Source: Ewingella americana (GTDB taxonomy: Bacteria; Pseudomonadota; Gammaproteobacteria; Enterobacterales; Enterobacteriaceae). From it: a DNA stretch of 64,000 nt. The translations under genes and the position numbers were made by a program. The notes under the pieces were generated by a model. The model had not been told where the DNA came from and searched no databases. It saw nothing but the letters and a program-made list of their open reading frames with translations. Numbering within the stretch: the stretch's first letter is position 1; the number at the start of each line of letters is the position of its first letter. Shown here one piece after another: positions 10,761 to 22,222 of the stretch. The stretch spans positions 186,001 to 250,000 of the forward strand of contig NZ_RCZD01000007.1 of the NCBI RefSeq assembly GCF_006438725.1, read 5' to 3'.

Positions 10761-10799
10761 CCTTTCTTTCCCGGTACAATCCCTTTTGGTTCTGTATCT

Positions 10800-11396
10800 A
10801 TGCCACACACTCCTCAGCACGCTTTAATCAGACAAACTCTTCGAACTGAAATCCGCCAACGCAGAAAAAATCTTAGCTCTGAACAACAACAGCGTTTTGC
10901 CCAACAGGCCGCAGAACGTATCGCTGCACACCCGCGTATTCAGGCCGCCTCAACGATTTCAGTGTTCCTCTCTTTTGATGGTGAACTCGATACCACGCCA
11001 CTGATCACGCATCTGTGGCAGGACGGCAAACAGCTTTGCTTGCCAGTACTGCACCCCTTCAGCCCCGGAAACCTGTTATTTCTGCGCTATACGCCAGAGA
11101 CCAAACTCGTCCGCAACCGGCTGAAAATCCTCGAACCACAGTTAGACGTCACGCAGGTTATCCCGCTTTCACAGTTAGATATTATCCTGACGCCGCTGGT
11201 AGCCTTTGATCAGCACGGACAACGCCTGGGCATGGGCGGCGGCTTCTATGACCGCACGCTGGAACACTGGCAGCACGGCGGCCCCTATCCGATAGGATTG
11301 GCGCATGATTGCCAGCAGGTCAGCGACTTGCCAGTGGAAGGGTGGGACGTGCCGCTGCCGGAGGTGATCACCCCCGGCAACGTGTGGAAAGGGTAG
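10800..11396 (+). CDS. fau: 5-formyltetrahydrofolate cyclo-ligase
   Basis: ATP-dependent enzyme (ygfA product) that recycles 5-formyl-THF to 5,10-methenyl-THF. The glycine-rich motif LGMGGGFYDRTLEHW of the family is near the C-terminus, and LTPLVAFDQHGQR precedes it. I start at MPHTPQHALI (198 aa); an in-frame ATG upstream would place 48 residues inside the 6S RNA and is rejected. No strong ribosome binding site precedes the chosen start, which fits a 6S-fau transcript that is processed. E. coli has 182 aa. Confidence 0.9.
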   Translation: MPHTPQHALIRQTLRTEIRQRRKNLSSEQQQRFAQQAAERIAAHPRIQAASTISVFLSFDGELDTTPLITHLWQDGKQLCLPVLHPFSPGNLLFLRYTPETKLVRNRLKILEPQLDVTQVIPLSQLDIILTPLVAFDQHGQRLGMGGGFYDRTLEHWQHGGPYPIGLAHDCQQVSDLPVEGWDVPLPEVITPGNVWKG

Positions 11397-11400
11397 AACG

Positions 11401-11711
11401 CTATTTTTGGATCCTCACATCCGAATATTTATACGTGCTTGCCCCTTCTTTTTCGGAGACTGATTTCACCGTCAGGGAAATGCCCAGGTCTTCAAACCAC
11501 CCATAATCAATCGTCATTGTGGTCGCTGGAACACTGAGCACCGTTTTACAACTTACCGGTAAATAGCCCCCGGGAACCCAGCATTAATTCCAGATGCTGC
11601 AATCCATTCTTGTCCGGTCTCACATTGCACGCGGTCCTGAGTTTTCTTGTTTGAACCCATATCTTCGCGCGTCAGGTTGAAGAAGAAGGATTGCCCAGAA
11701 GTTAGCGGCAT
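11401..11711 (-). pseudogene. Decayed gene, frameshifted C-terminal remnant
   Basis: On the minus strand two open frames abut. One, from 11711 to 11553, reads MPLTSGQSFFFNLTRE and on through QDRVQCETGQEWIAASGINA. The other, from 11583 to 11401, continues with VPGGYLPVSCKTVLSVP and ends in KYSDVRIQK. They join into about 100 coherent residues if one base is added or removed within 11556-11583. Upstream the first frame meets a TAA at 11724-11726. I do not recognise the family; the two cysteines and beta-rich text suggest an exported protein, but that is a guess. Confidence 0.5.
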
Positions 11712-11775
11712 GTGTAAGTTGGTTTACAGCGAAGAGGTCAGAGAGGGACAGGTGCTAATAGTAATAAATGATTTA

Positions 11776-11789
11776 TACGTTCCGTTACA
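11776..11789 (+). promoter_or_regulatory. Possible RstA box upstream of asr
   Basis: TACGTTCCGTTACA agrees at 10 of the 12 fixed positions with the RstA consensus TACATNTNGTTACA. It lies about 110 bp before the asr start. In E. coli asr is an acid-induced target of RstBA, so the place makes sense; binding is inferred only. Confidence 0.4.
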
Positions 11790-11896
11790 CGCCGACACCA
11801 ATCACTCACGGACAACAGAGTTCGTCACGCCTATTATTCTCTCAACGGCCCCGCAGTGGGGTACACATATAAACCAAGATTTTTGAGGAATTAAAC

Positions 11897-12388
11897 ATGA
11901 AAAAAGTATTAGCTCTGGTTGTCGCCGCTGCAATGGGTCTGTCTTCTGTCGCTTTCGCTGCTGAAACTACTGCAGCCCCAGCACCTGCTGCTTCAACGAC
12001 TGCTGCTCCGGCTGCAAAAGCACCGGCTAAGCACGTAGTGAAAAAAGCAAACAAGAAACCAGCTCAGAAAGCGCAGGCTGCCAAGAAACACAAAAAACAC
12101 GCTAAGAAAGCAGCCGCTCCAGCTGCACAGAAAGCACAGGCCGCTAAAAAACCTGTAAAACAAGTTAAAAAAGCAGCGCCAGTAGCGCAGAAAGCGCAGG
12201 CTGCTAAAAAACACGTGAAACACGCTAAAAAAGCTGCTCCGGTAGCTCAGAAAGCGCAGGCTGCTAAAAAACACGTGAAACATGCTAAGAAAGCTGCTCC
12301 GGTAGCTCAGAAAGCACAGGCTGCTAAAAAACATGTGAAACATGCTAAAAAAGCTGCACCAGCTGCGAAAGCAACTCCAGCAGCATAA
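11897..12388 (+). CDS. asr: Acid shock protein Asr
   Basis: Periplasmic, very basic protein made in acid conditions, thought to buffer or shield the envelope. The signal peptide [21 protein letters not shown] is nearly identical to E. coli Asr and ends at an AFA cleavage site. The mature part (about 142 aa) has almost only Ala, Lys, His, Pro, Val and Gln. It consists of 20-residue repeats of the type [20 protein letters not shown], about five copies, and so is longer than E. coli Asr (102 aa). GAGGA lies eight bases upstream of the ATG. A strong terminator follows. The gene stands alone between fau and serA. Confidence 0.93.
   Translation: MKKVLALVVAAAMGLSSVAFAAETTAAPAPAASTTAAPAAKAPAKHVVKKANKKPAQKAQAAKKHKKHAKKAAAPAAQKAQAAKKPVKQVKKAAPVAQKAQAAKKHVKHAKKAAPVAQKAQAAKKHVKHAKKAAPVAQKAQAAKKHVKHAKKAAPAAKATPAA
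12055..12360 (+). repeat. 60-bp tandem repeats inside asr
   Basis: About five in-frame copies of a 60-bp unit (20 codons). Three copies between about 12175 and 12355 differ by only a few bases, mostly silent (for example CAC/CAT and GCG/GCA); the two upstream copies are more diverged. The count is likely to vary between strains. Confidence 0.85.
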
Positions 12389-12441
12389 GTAAGACGTCTT
12401 AGTGAGGGTCTCTCCTCACCGATATCAAGACTGATTATTCA

Positions 12442-12468
12442 ACACCCGGCTTGCCGGGTGTTTTTTTC
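12442..12468 (+). terminator. Terminator after asr
   Basis: ACACCCGGC and a matching CCGGGTGT arm with a 3-nt loop, followed by seven T. It is 54 bp after the asr stop. Confidence 0.85.
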
Positions 12469-12722
12469 TCCAGTTTTTATCATGAGGTATTGATGGATGA
12501 TGCTGCGCCGATACCTGTTCGAACTCACCATGAGCGCCTTGCTCCTCTGCGGTGTTATCACCATGTCCTTACTTCTGAATATTTGAAGCGTTGCCTGACG
12601 CTCACCTTCTGCCAGAAACTTTCTTACCCCCTAGAAACGCAAAACCCCTACTTGTTGGGTAACCAACTTTCGGGGTTCGTGTCATGGCGCCCGCAGGCGC
12701 CTTCATTATTTGTGCAGACTAA
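12469..12722. other. Convergent spacer between asr and serA
   Basis: No gene seen. A small plus-strand frame crosses the region but has no ribosome binding site and runs through the serA terminator hairpin, so I do not call it. Next to the serA stop lies a GGCGCC inverted repeat near 12690-12702. Confidence 0.4.
12641..12678 (-). terminator. Probable terminator of serA
   Basis: On the minus strand AACCCCG pairs with GGGGTTTT around an inner AGTTGG/CCAACA stem. The T run is short (four T), so the call is moderate. Confidence 0.5.
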
Positions 12723-13961
12723 TTAGTAAAGAAGCCGTGCTCGTATAGTCCCTGGTATCGCCTTCATCAATTGCAACGCGGTAGTCAGCGTGTCAACGTC
12801 GGTGTCGGCATCGATCACCACATAACCGACTTGCGGGCTGGTCTGTAAATACTGTGCAGAGATGTTGATGCCCTTCTCGGCGAAAATCTGGTTGATGCTG
12901 GTCAGAACACCAGGACGGTTTTCGTGGATATGTAGCAGACGGCTGGCATTGGCGCCATGCGCCGGCAGCGACGCTTCCGGGAAGTTAACCGCTGACAGGG
13001 TTGAACCGTTGTCAGAGTATTTCGTCAGTTTACCTGCCACTTCCAGACCGATGCCTTCCTGAGCCTCCATGGTGGACCCCCCAATGTGTGGCGTCAGGAT
13101 CACGTTATCAAACTCACACAGTGGCGACAGGAACGGATCGCTGTTGGTCGCAGGTTCTTCCGGGAACACGTCAATAGCCGCGCCCGAGAGATGTTTGCTG
13201 CGCAGTGCGTCACACAGAGCAGGAATATCAATGACCGTGCCGCGTGAGGCGTTGATCAGCAACGCGCCCGGTTTCATCTGCGCCAACTGGTCAGCGCCGA
13301 TCATATCTTTCGTGTTGGCCGTTTCCGGCACGTGCAGCGTTATTACGTCGCTGGTTTGCAGCAGTTCGTTCAGGCTGGAAATCGGCTGCGCGTTACCGAG
13401 TGGCAACTTACTTTCAATGTCGTAGTAGAACACCTGCATGCCCAGGCCTTCAGCCAGAATACCGAGCTGCGTGCCGATGTGACCATAACCGATGATGCCA
13501 AGACGCTTACCGCGCGCTTCGAATGAGCCGACAGCCAGCTTATGCCATATGCCACGGTGTGCTTTGGCGTTAGCAGCAGGAATGCCACGCATCATCAGCA
13601 ACATCTCACCCAGCACCATTTCTGCGACAGAACGGGTATTCGAGAACGGCGCGTTGAATACCGGGATCCCGCGACGGGTGGCAGCATTGAGATCAACCTG
13701 ATTGGTGCCAATACAGAAGCAGCCCACGGCAATCAGCTTTTCAGCCACGGCAAACACATCTTCGGTCAATTGGGTACGCGATCGGAGTCCAACAAAGTGC
13801 GCATCACGAATCGATTCTTTCAGCGATTCCGTATCTAAAGCACCTTTGTGAAATTCAATATTGGTGTAACCCGCTGCGCGGAGTGAATCAACCGCACTTT
13901 GGTGGACGCCTTCCACTAACAAAAATTTAATCTTGTCTTTCTCAAGTGATACTTTTGCCAT
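12723..13961 (-). CDS. serA: D-3-phosphoglycerate dehydrogenase
   Basis: First enzyme of serine biosynthesis: NAD-dependent oxidation of 3-phosphoglycerate, inhibited by serine. The 412 aa compare with 410 in E. coli. The NAD-binding loop is LGIIGYGHIGTQLG (about residues 154-167), the catalytic Arg and Glu lie in INASRGTVID and DVFPEEP, and the catalytic His is in LTPHIGGSTMEAQ. The C-terminal ACT domain (about 340-412, HENRPGVLTSINQIF) binds serine. rpiA lies upstream on the same strand with a 396-bp gap holding the promoter and a strong CRP-like site. Confidence 0.97.
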   Translation of the reverse strand: MAKVSLEKDKIKFLLVEGVHQSAVDSLRAAGYTNIEFHKGALDTESLKESIRDAHFVGLRSRTQLTEDVFAVAEKLIAVGCFCIGTNQVDLNAATRRGIPVFNAPFSNTRSVAEMVLGEMLLMMRGIPAANAKAHRGIWHKLAVGSFEARGKRLGIIGYGHIGTQLGILAEGLGMQVFYYDIESKLPLGNAQPISSLNELLQTSDVITLHVPETANTKDMIGADQLAQMKPGALLINASRGTVIDIPALCDALRSKHLSGAAIDVFPEEPATNSDPFLSPLCEFDNVILTPHIGGSTMEAQEGIGLEVAGKLTKYSDNGSTLSAVNFPEASLPAHGANASRLLHIHENRPGVLTSINQIFAEKGINISAQYLQTSPQVGYVVIDADTDVDTLTTALQLMKAIPGTIRARLLY

Positions 13962-14186
13962 TTCCCGACCCTATTTTTCTGACTGACGATGTTTGCGACC
14001 GACGATTTCTTACGGCTGACGTGGCTACTTTGAAGCAGCAACACAGCCAACATAACAAAAAATTCGCTATCATCAATACAAACGATTGCCTGCCGTCCAG
14101 CAGAAGGCTCAGCCAGCGCAGGGCTTTTTAGAATTTAATGCTGGGTAAGAAAAACAGGGCCGGATGATACCGAGGTATGCAGGAGA

Positions 14187-14206
14187 AATGTGACATAAGT
14201 CACCAA
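14187..14206. promoter_or_regulatory. CRP-like site in the serA upstream region
   Basis: TGTGACATAAGTCACC (14189-14204) with AAA and AAA flanks fits TGTGA-N6-TCACA at nine of ten fixed positions. It is about 230 bp upstream of serA in the 13962-14357 gap, which otherwise holds only AT-rich promoter-like DNA and no gene. CRP and Lrp are known to act on serA in E. coli. Confidence 0.55.
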
Positions 14207-14357
14207 ATTCAGGCTTGTGAAGAAAAGATGATTCAGCCGGAAAATTATCATCTTCATAACATTGTGTTATGACCGCATACAGACTGGCTGCGTCAGGCAC
14301 AACGCAACCAGATCTTCTGCTTATTACCCGCCAGGCTAAAAACCGCCTGTGTGGGGA

Positions 14358-15020
14358 TTATTTCAGAGTAACGGTTTTCACACCCTCGGCAGTGCCCACC
14401 AGCGCGACATCTGCGCCACGGTTAGCAAACAGACCAACAGTCACCACGCCAGCGATACCGTTGATCTTATTTTCCAGCGCGATGGCGTCAAGAATCGACA
14501 GATTATGCACATCCAGAATGATGTTACCGTTGTCGGTCAGCACGTTCTGGCGGTATTCAGGCAGGCCACCAAGCTTAACCAGTTCACGCGCCACGTAGGA
14601 TCGTGCCATCGGGATCACTTCCACCGGCAGCGGGAATTTACCCAAAACATCTACCTGCTTGGAAGCATCGACGATACAGATGAATTTTTTACTGATGGCC
14701 GCAATGATTTTCTCTCGGGTCAGCGCCGCGCCGCCGCCTTTGATCATCTGCATCTGCCCGTTAATTTCGTCTGCGCCATCAACATAGACGTCAAGCTGGT
14801 CCACTTCATTACTGTCAAACACATGGATGCCGAGGCTTTTCAGTTTGGCGGTAGAGGCATCAGAACTTGAGACCGCGCCTTCAATCTGATGCTTGATAGA
14901 ACCCAGCGCATCAATGAAATGAGCCGCCGTGGAGCCGGTACCAACGCCAACAATGGTGCCGGGGGTAACGTAATCTAAAGCGGCCCAACCAACAGCTTTC
15001 TTTAATTCTTCCTGAGTCAT
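14358..15020 (-). CDS. rpiA: Ribose-5-phosphate isomerase A
   Basis: Interconverts ribose 5-phosphate and ribulose 5-phosphate in the non-oxidative pentose phosphate pathway. I start at [18 protein letters not shown], giving 220 aa (E. coli 219); the frame extends 22 codons upstream but those residues are not part of the family. The phosphate-binding [11 protein letters not shown] and the active-site stretch [20 protein letters not shown] hold the catalytic Asp, Lys and Glu. It faces away from argP, as in E. coli. Confidence 0.96.
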   Translation of the reverse strand: MTQEELKKAVGWAALDYVTPGTIVGVGTGSTAAHFIDALGSIKHQIEGAVSSSDASTAKLKSLGIHVFDSNEVDQLDVYVDGADEINGQMQMIKGGGAALTREKIIAAISKKFICIVDASKQVDVLGKFPLPVEVIPMARSYVARELVKLGGLPEYRQNVLTDNGNIILDVHNLSILDAIALENKINGIAGVVTVGLFANRGADVALVGTAEGVKTVTLK

Positions 15021-15233
15021 CATGGCTTCTCTGCTCTGTAACAGGGGGGAAATCGGGGGGTAACGATGCCAGTGATTATAATGCAACTCCTTTGATATTG
15101 GGCTATCTGGATCCGCGTCAGATCACACTTATCGCCTCTGTCACCCAACAACAGGAAAGATTTTGTCCGCCACTAAAGCAGTCAATCTATGGCATAGTAT
15201 TTGGATGAATTAAATCCAGGGGACAGAACTCCG

Positions 15234-16136
15234 ATGAAACGCCCAGACTATAGAACGCTGCAAGCGCTGGACGCTGTGATCCGCGAGCGCGGTTTTGAGC
15301 GCGCAGCGCAGAAGCTTTGCATCACTCAATCGGCGGTATCTCAACGTATTAAACAGCTCGAAAATTTATTCGGCCAGCCTTTGCTGGTTCGCACGGTGCC
15401 GCCCCGCCCGACTGAGCAGGGACAGAAATTGCTGGCGCTGTTGCATCAGGTAGAACTTCTCGAAGAAGAGTGGCTGGGCAATGACAGCGGCACTGACAGC
15501 AATGACACGCCGCTGCTGCTGTCGCTGGCGGTTAACGCCGACAGTCTGGCAACCTGGCTGCTGCCCGCGCTGAAATCCGTACTGGTCGACTCCCCTATCC
15601 GGCTTAATTTGCAGGTGGAAGACGAAACCCGCACCCAGGAACGCCTGCGTCGTGGCGAAGTGGTTGGTGCAGTGAGTATCCAGCCGCAACCGCTGCCGAG
15701 CTGTCTGGTGGATCAACTGGGCGCACTGGACTATCTGTTCGTCGGGTCGAAGCCCTTTGCCGATCGTTATTTCCCGAATGGTGTCACCCGTTCGGCACTG
15801 CTTAAAGCACCCGCCGTTGCCTTTGACCATCTCGATGATATGCATCAGGCATTTTTACAACAGAACTTTGACCTGTCGCCGGGCAGCGTGCCGTGCCATA
15901 TCGTTAACTCGTCAGAAGCCTTTGTGCAACTGGCCCGTCAGGGCACCACCTGCTGTATGATCCCGCATCTGCAAATCGAGAAAGAGCTGGAAAACGGCGA
16001 ACTGATCGACCTCACGCCAGGCCTGTTCCAGCGCCGGATGCTGTTCTGGCACCGCTTCGCGCCGGAAAGCCGCATGATGCGCAAAGTGACCGATGCGCTG
16101 CTGGCGCATGGCCGTCAGGTACTGCGCCAAGACTGA
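15234..16136 (+). CDS. argP: LysR-type regulator ArgP
   Basis: Transcription activator that senses arginine and lysine and switches on argO; also called IciA. The 300 aa compare with 297 in E. coli, with three extra residues in the linker after residue 90 (DSGTDSND). The N-terminal winged helix (about 3-60) reads [20 protein letters not shown], identical to E. coli in the recognition part; the effector domain follows. I start at [13 protein letters not shown]. Its main target argO lies 1 kb downstream on the other strand. Confidence 0.96.
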   Translation: MKRPDYRTLQALDAVIRERGFERAAQKLCITQSAVSQRIKQLENLFGQPLLVRTVPPRPTEQGQKLLALLHQVELLEEEWLGNDSGTDSNDTPLLLSLAVNADSLATWLLPALKSVLVDSPIRLNLQVEDETRTQERLRRGEVVGAVSIQPQPLPSCLVDQLGALDYLFVGSKPFADRYFPNGVTRSALLKAPAVAFDHLDDMHQAFLQQNFDLSPGSVPCHIVNSSEAFVQLARQGTTCCMIPHLQIEKELENGELIDLTPGLFQRRMLFWHRFAPESRMMRKVTDALLAHGRQVLRQD

Positions 16137-16151
16137 CCCACAGCAGAAAAC

Positions 16152-16178
16152 AAAAAACCCGCCGAAGCGGGTTTTTTT
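16152..16178. terminator. Bidirectional terminator after argP
   Basis: AACCCGC-CGAA-GCGGGTT with a run of seven T on the plus side and six A on the other, 13 bp after the argP stop. It can serve argP, and yggE from the other side. Confidence 0.85.
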
Positions 16179-16190
16179 ATTCTTTACGCA

Positions 16191-16320
16191 AGGGTATACC
16201 CAAAATCATTCGAGTGGCAGGAAGGCCGGCCAGCGAACGAATCCCGATGAGCTTACATAAGTCAGTGATTCGGGCGACTGAGCGCAGCCAACGCATCTGC
16301 GACTTGAAGTATGAAGGGTA
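16191..16320. repeat. ERIC (IRU) element next to yggE
   Basis: A 130-bp imperfect palindrome with the typical ERIC ends (GGGTATACCCAAAATCATTC and its complement near ACTTGAAGTATGAAGGGTAT) and core CGATGAGCTTACATAAGTCA. It ends directly before the stop codon of yggE. A second copy is at 46306-46431. Confidence 0.9.
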
Positions 16321-17040
16321 TTAGCGCTGGATTTCAAACACCACATCAACCTGGTCATCGAAGTGAATGCTCTGCTGTTCGTAGGTCTGAGCGGCATCAC
16401 TCTGGCCTGCGGCTTCCGCCGTTTTATACATGCGCGCGACCGGCATTGGCTGGTAGTTCGCCACGTGGTAACGGATGCTGTAAACCGGACCCAGCTTGGC
16501 GTGGAAGCCTTCAGCCAATGATTTCGCCTGTTGTGTGGCGTTGTCTATGGCTTTCTGACGGGCCTGATCGCGGAAGCTCTCCGGGTTAGCCACACCCAGT
16601 TCCACGGCGCGGATCTCATTCAGACCGGAGCTTAATGCACCATCCAGCAGGTCATTGAGTTTGTCGAGCTGGCGCAGGGTCACCTGAACCTGACGCACGG
16701 CACGGTAGCCTTTCAGCTCACTGCTGCCGTCTTTCAGGTAGTTATATTCTGGCTGGGTACGCAGATTAGCGGCGTTGATATCTTTCTTCTCAATGCCATT
16801 TTTTTGCAGGAAGGCAAAATATTCGGCCACGCGCTGGTCAGCCTGTTTTTTGGCGGACGCGGCATCCTTGGCGGAAACGCTGACTTCGATCGCCAGCGTC
16901 GCAATGTCTGGCGTTGCGTCAACACTGGCGGTCCCGGAAGTAACCACATGCGGACCCGCAGGTACTTCAGCAGCCTGAAGTGCCGCAGGTAACGTCCCTA
17001 ATCCCAACATGGCGGCCATAGCCAATGCTTTCAATTTCAC
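16321..17040 (-). CDS. yggE: Periplasmic SIMPL-domain protein YggE
   Basis: Exported protein with a SIMPL (DUF541) domain, linked in E. coli to oxidative-stress tolerance; molecular role unknown. The signal peptide KLKALAMAAMLGLGTLP ends near LQA-AEVPAG; the rest aligns with E. coli YggE from GPHVVTSGTASVDATPDIAT to the end, FDDQVDVVFEIQR. I choose the GTG start, giving 239 aa, because AGGAGG lies five bases before it; the upstream in-frame ATG overlaps that site. The C-terminus is shorter than in E. coli (246 aa), and an ERIC element abuts the stop codon. Confidence 0.92.
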   Translation of the reverse strand: MKLKALAMAAMLGLGTLPAALQAAEVPAGPHVVTSGTASVDATPDIATLAIEVSVSAKDAASAKKQADQRVAEYFAFLQKNGIEKKDINAANLRTQPEYNYLKDGSSELKGYRAVRQVQVTLRQLDKLNDLLDGALSSGLNEIRAVELGVANPESFRDQARQKAIDNATQQAKSLAEGFHAKLGPVYSIRYHVANYQPMPVARMYKTAEAAGQSDAAQTYEQQSIHFDDQVDVVFEIQR

Positions 17041-17139
17041 AGTGCCTCCTTTAATCATTTCAGATATGGCATTACGTTTATTAACTGCAAAACCGTAGCA
17101 TATTCGATGGCATCAGAAACTAAGATTAGTGACAAAATC

Positions 17140-17757
17140 TTAAAAAAGGCCGGTTTGCCGTGCAAGTTGCACGGCGATACCCCACATGATCGCCCCTACG
17201 ACAAAATTGATGATGCGCTGCACTTTGCCGGTGTTAAGCCACGGCGAGAGGATCGCCGCGAGGATCGCCAGACCGAAGAACCACAGCGCAGACGCCGACA
17301 CCGCGCCAAGCGCAAACCATGAGCGCTCATCGCTGCTGAGGCTACCGCCCAGGCTGCCGAGTACCACGAAGGTATCAAGGTAAACATGCGGATTCAGCCA
17401 GGTGACGGCGAGCATGCTGACTATAATTTTCCAGCGACTTTGCTTCGCCACTTCAGCCTGCGCCAACTCGGGATTCTTACTGAAGGCAGTGCGGAAGGCA
17501 CCCCAGCCGTACCACAGTAGAAAAGCCACGCCACCCCAGCTGACGATGGCCAGTAAAGTCGGTGACTGGCTCAGCAAGGCGCTGCCGCCAAAAATACCGG
17601 CACAAATCAGCGCAGCGTCACTGACGGCGCAAAGAGTGGCAATCATCAGGTGATACTGTTTGCGGATCCCCTGATTCATGACGAAAGCGTTTTGGGGGCC
17701 AATGGGTAAAATCATCGCGGCGCTCATCGCCAGTCCTTGCAGAAATATTGCCAGCAC
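17140..17757 (-). CDS. argO: Arginine exporter ArgO (LysE family)
   Basis: Inner-membrane arginine (and canavanine) exporter. The 205 aa compare with 211 in E. coli. Six hydrophobic segments can be seen, and the LysE motif [20 protein letters not shown] lies at residues 15-34, near the N-terminus. ArgP, coded nearby, activates this gene with arginine. A dyad fitting an ArgP site lies about 85 bp upstream. It lies between yggE and mscS, the E. coli order. Confidence 0.95.
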   Translation of the reverse strand: MLAIFLQGLAMSAAMILPIGPQNAFVMNQGIRKQYHLMIATLCAVSDAALICAGIFGGSALLSQSPTLLAIVSWGGVAFLLWYGWGAFRTAFSKNPELAQAEVAKQSRWKIIVSMLAVTWLNPHVYLDTFVVLGSLGGSLSSDERSWFALGAVSASALWFFGLAILAAILSPWLNTGKVQRIINFVVGAIMWGIAVQLARQTGLF

Positions 17758-17827
17758 ATCGTTTCCTTAACAGGTTCAAAAGGTTAATGACGCGCAGTGT
17801 ATGTGAGCTTTTGCATTAGCGGAAATT

Positions 17828-17863
17828 GATAATTCTAATCCTCCATTAGACTTTCTAATTATC
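17828..17863. promoter_or_regulatory. Dyad upstream of argO, possible ArgP site
   Basis: ATTAG-N5-CTAAT (17845-17859), a T-N11-A LysR-type motif, lies in a larger GATAATT/AATTATC inverted repeat. It is 70-105 bp before argO. ArgP binds upstream of argO in E. coli; the match here is inferred from form and place. Confidence 0.4.
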
Positions 17864-17885
17864 GCGCCCGCCTTTGCAGGCCATG

Positions 17886-17908
17886 AAAAAGGCGCCCGCA
17901 GGCGCCTG
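17886..17908 (-). terminator. Terminator after mscS
   Basis: On the minus strand GGCGCC-TGCG-GGCGCC followed by five T, 24 bp after the mscS stop. Confidence 0.85.
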
Positions 17909-17931
17909 TGATTTTCTCAAGGGTAACGCTG

Positions 17932-18837
17932 TTATTCCGTCACGCCTTTCTGTTCGATAGAACGTTGCTCTTCCTGCTGGCTGGTCGCGGCATCGGCAAC
18001 GCGATACAAATGCACGTCCATCTGCGGATAAGCAATGTTGATATTGTTTTTATCCAGTGCGCGTTTGAAGGCTTCGAGCAGGTCCCAGTTCACATCCTGC
18101 GCATCACCGTTGGTAGTCCAGACACGCACCACAAAGTTCAGCGTTGACGCCGCCATTTCATTAAGACGAACGGTAACGCCTTTCTCATGCTGAATACGCG
18201 GATCAGCGGCAATGATGTCGCCCAGCACTTTTTTCACCACGTCGATATCGGAGTCATAACCCACACCCACGGTGATTTCGGTGCGGCGGTTTGGCTCGCG
18301 GGAGGTGTTGATAATGTTACCGGCGATGATTTTGCCGTTCGGCACCACAATCACTTTATCGTCAACGGTACGCAGCGTGGTGGAGAAGATCTGCACCTGC
18401 GTGACGGTCCCGGCCACGCCGCCTAAGTCGACATATTCACCGGCACGGAACGGGCGGAAGATCACCAGTAGTACGCCTGCCGCGAAGTTTGACAGCGACC
18501 CCTGCAATGCTAAACCAACGGCCAAACCGGCGGCACCGATAACGGCAATCACCGAGGTGGTCTGTACGCCAATGCGCCCCAGTACAGCAATCAGTGTGAA
18601 CGCAATGATCGCGTAACGCACCATGGCAGACAGGAAATCGGCGACGGTCAAGTCAATGCCGCGCAGTCTCATCACCCGACTGACCGCGCCGGAAAGAACG
18701 CGTGCGATAATCAAACCGACGATCAGAATGAAAATAGCGGCCACTACGTTCACTGCGTAATGCAGCAATAACTCCTGATTTCTCACCAGCCAGTTACCGG
18801 CATTATTGATACTGCCTACGACATTCAAATCTTCCAT
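17932..18837 (-). CDS. mscS: Small-conductance mechanosensitive channel MscS
   Basis: Inner-membrane homoheptameric channel that opens under membrane tension to release solutes after osmotic downshock. The 301 aa (E. coli 286) begin [20 protein letters not shown], which sets the start; nine in-frame codons upstream are ignored. TM1 and TM2 lie in about 28-85, and the pore-lining TM3 is [20 protein letters not shown]. The beta domain ([15 protein letters not shown]) and C-terminal alpha-beta domain follow. The C-terminus has about 15 extra charged residues. A terminator separates it from lacZ upstream. Confidence 0.95.
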   Translation of the reverse strand: MEDLNVVGSINNAGNWLVRNQELLLHYAVNVVAAIFILIVGLIIARVLSGAVSRVMRLRGIDLTVADFLSAMVRYAIIAFTLIAVLGRIGVQTTSVIAVIGAAGLAVGLALQGSLSNFAAGVLLVIFRPFRAGEYVDLGGVAGTVTQVQIFSTTLRTVDDKVIVVPNGKIIAGNIINTSREPNRRTEITVGVGYDSDIDVVKKVLGDIIAADPRIQHEKGVTVRLNEMAASTLNFVVRVWTTNGDAQDVNWDLLEAFKRALDKNNINIAYPQMDVHLYRVADAATSQQEEQRSIEQKGVTE

Positions 18838-18875
18838 CCGCAACACCCCTAAAAATTTACCCATCCGGGCAGTCA

Positions 18876-18913
18876 GAAAAAGCCGCCAGGAAAACGCGTC
18901 CTGTGCGGCTTTA
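18876..18913 (-). terminator. Terminator between lacZ and mscS
   Basis: On the minus strand AAAGCCGC pairs with GCGGCTTT around an inner CAGGA/TCCTG stem; a T run follows. It would stop lacZ transcripts before mscS. Confidence 0.75.
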
Positions 18914-18996
18914 TTAAGTCTTTAAGGGTAACTAACAATCCCGCATCGTGCCACTTTGACCTCAAAGAGTGCTGGTAAATTAAGCATTTGCAGCGA

Positions 18997-22107
<3,111 letters not shown>

Positions 22108-22115
22108 TTATTCAA

Positions 22116-22136
22116 AAATGTTATGCGCTCACAATT
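22116..22136 (-). promoter_or_regulatory. lac operator (O1-like)
   Basis: On the minus strand AATTGTGAGCGCATAACATTT matches E. coli O1 (AATTGTGAGCGGATAACAATT) at 18 of 21 bases, including the whole left half-site TGTGAGC. It starts six bases after the -10 box, as in E. coli, so bound LacI would block lacZ transcription. The TCACAATTGTGA palindrome (22129-22140) overlaps its left end. Confidence 0.85.
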
Positions 22137-22142
22137 GTGATC

Positions 22143-22204
22143 AACATGCGGCGATATTCATCTGAAGTAAAGTCAGAGAGGCAGGGAAAGAGGGACGGAT
22201 CACA
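22143..22204 (-). promoter_or_regulatory. lacZ promoter with CRP site
   Basis: Minus strand: -35 TTTACT (22171-22166), 17-bp spacer, -10 CATGTT (22148-22143). Upstream lies a CRP site TGTGA-N6-CCTCT (22204-22189) with a perfect left half (AAATGTGATC) and a poor right half. The 33 bases from the start of TGTGA to the -35 box equal the E. coli lac spacing. Assignment of boxes is by alignment with the E. coli lac promoter. Confidence 0.75.
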
Positions 22205-22222
22205 TTTCGCGCGGGGAATGGC

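Noticed and set aside
10656..10799. N-terminal extension of fau inside the 6S RNA
   Set aside because: These codons lie within the conserved ncRNA; the fau protein fits the family only from 10800.
11993..12343. Minus-strand frame across asr (Phe, Leu and Ser-rich)
   Set aside because: It arises from the repeats of asr read backwards and has no start signal.
12055..12360. CRISPR-like array
   Set aside because: Repeats are contiguous 60-bp coding units without spacers; they belong to asr.
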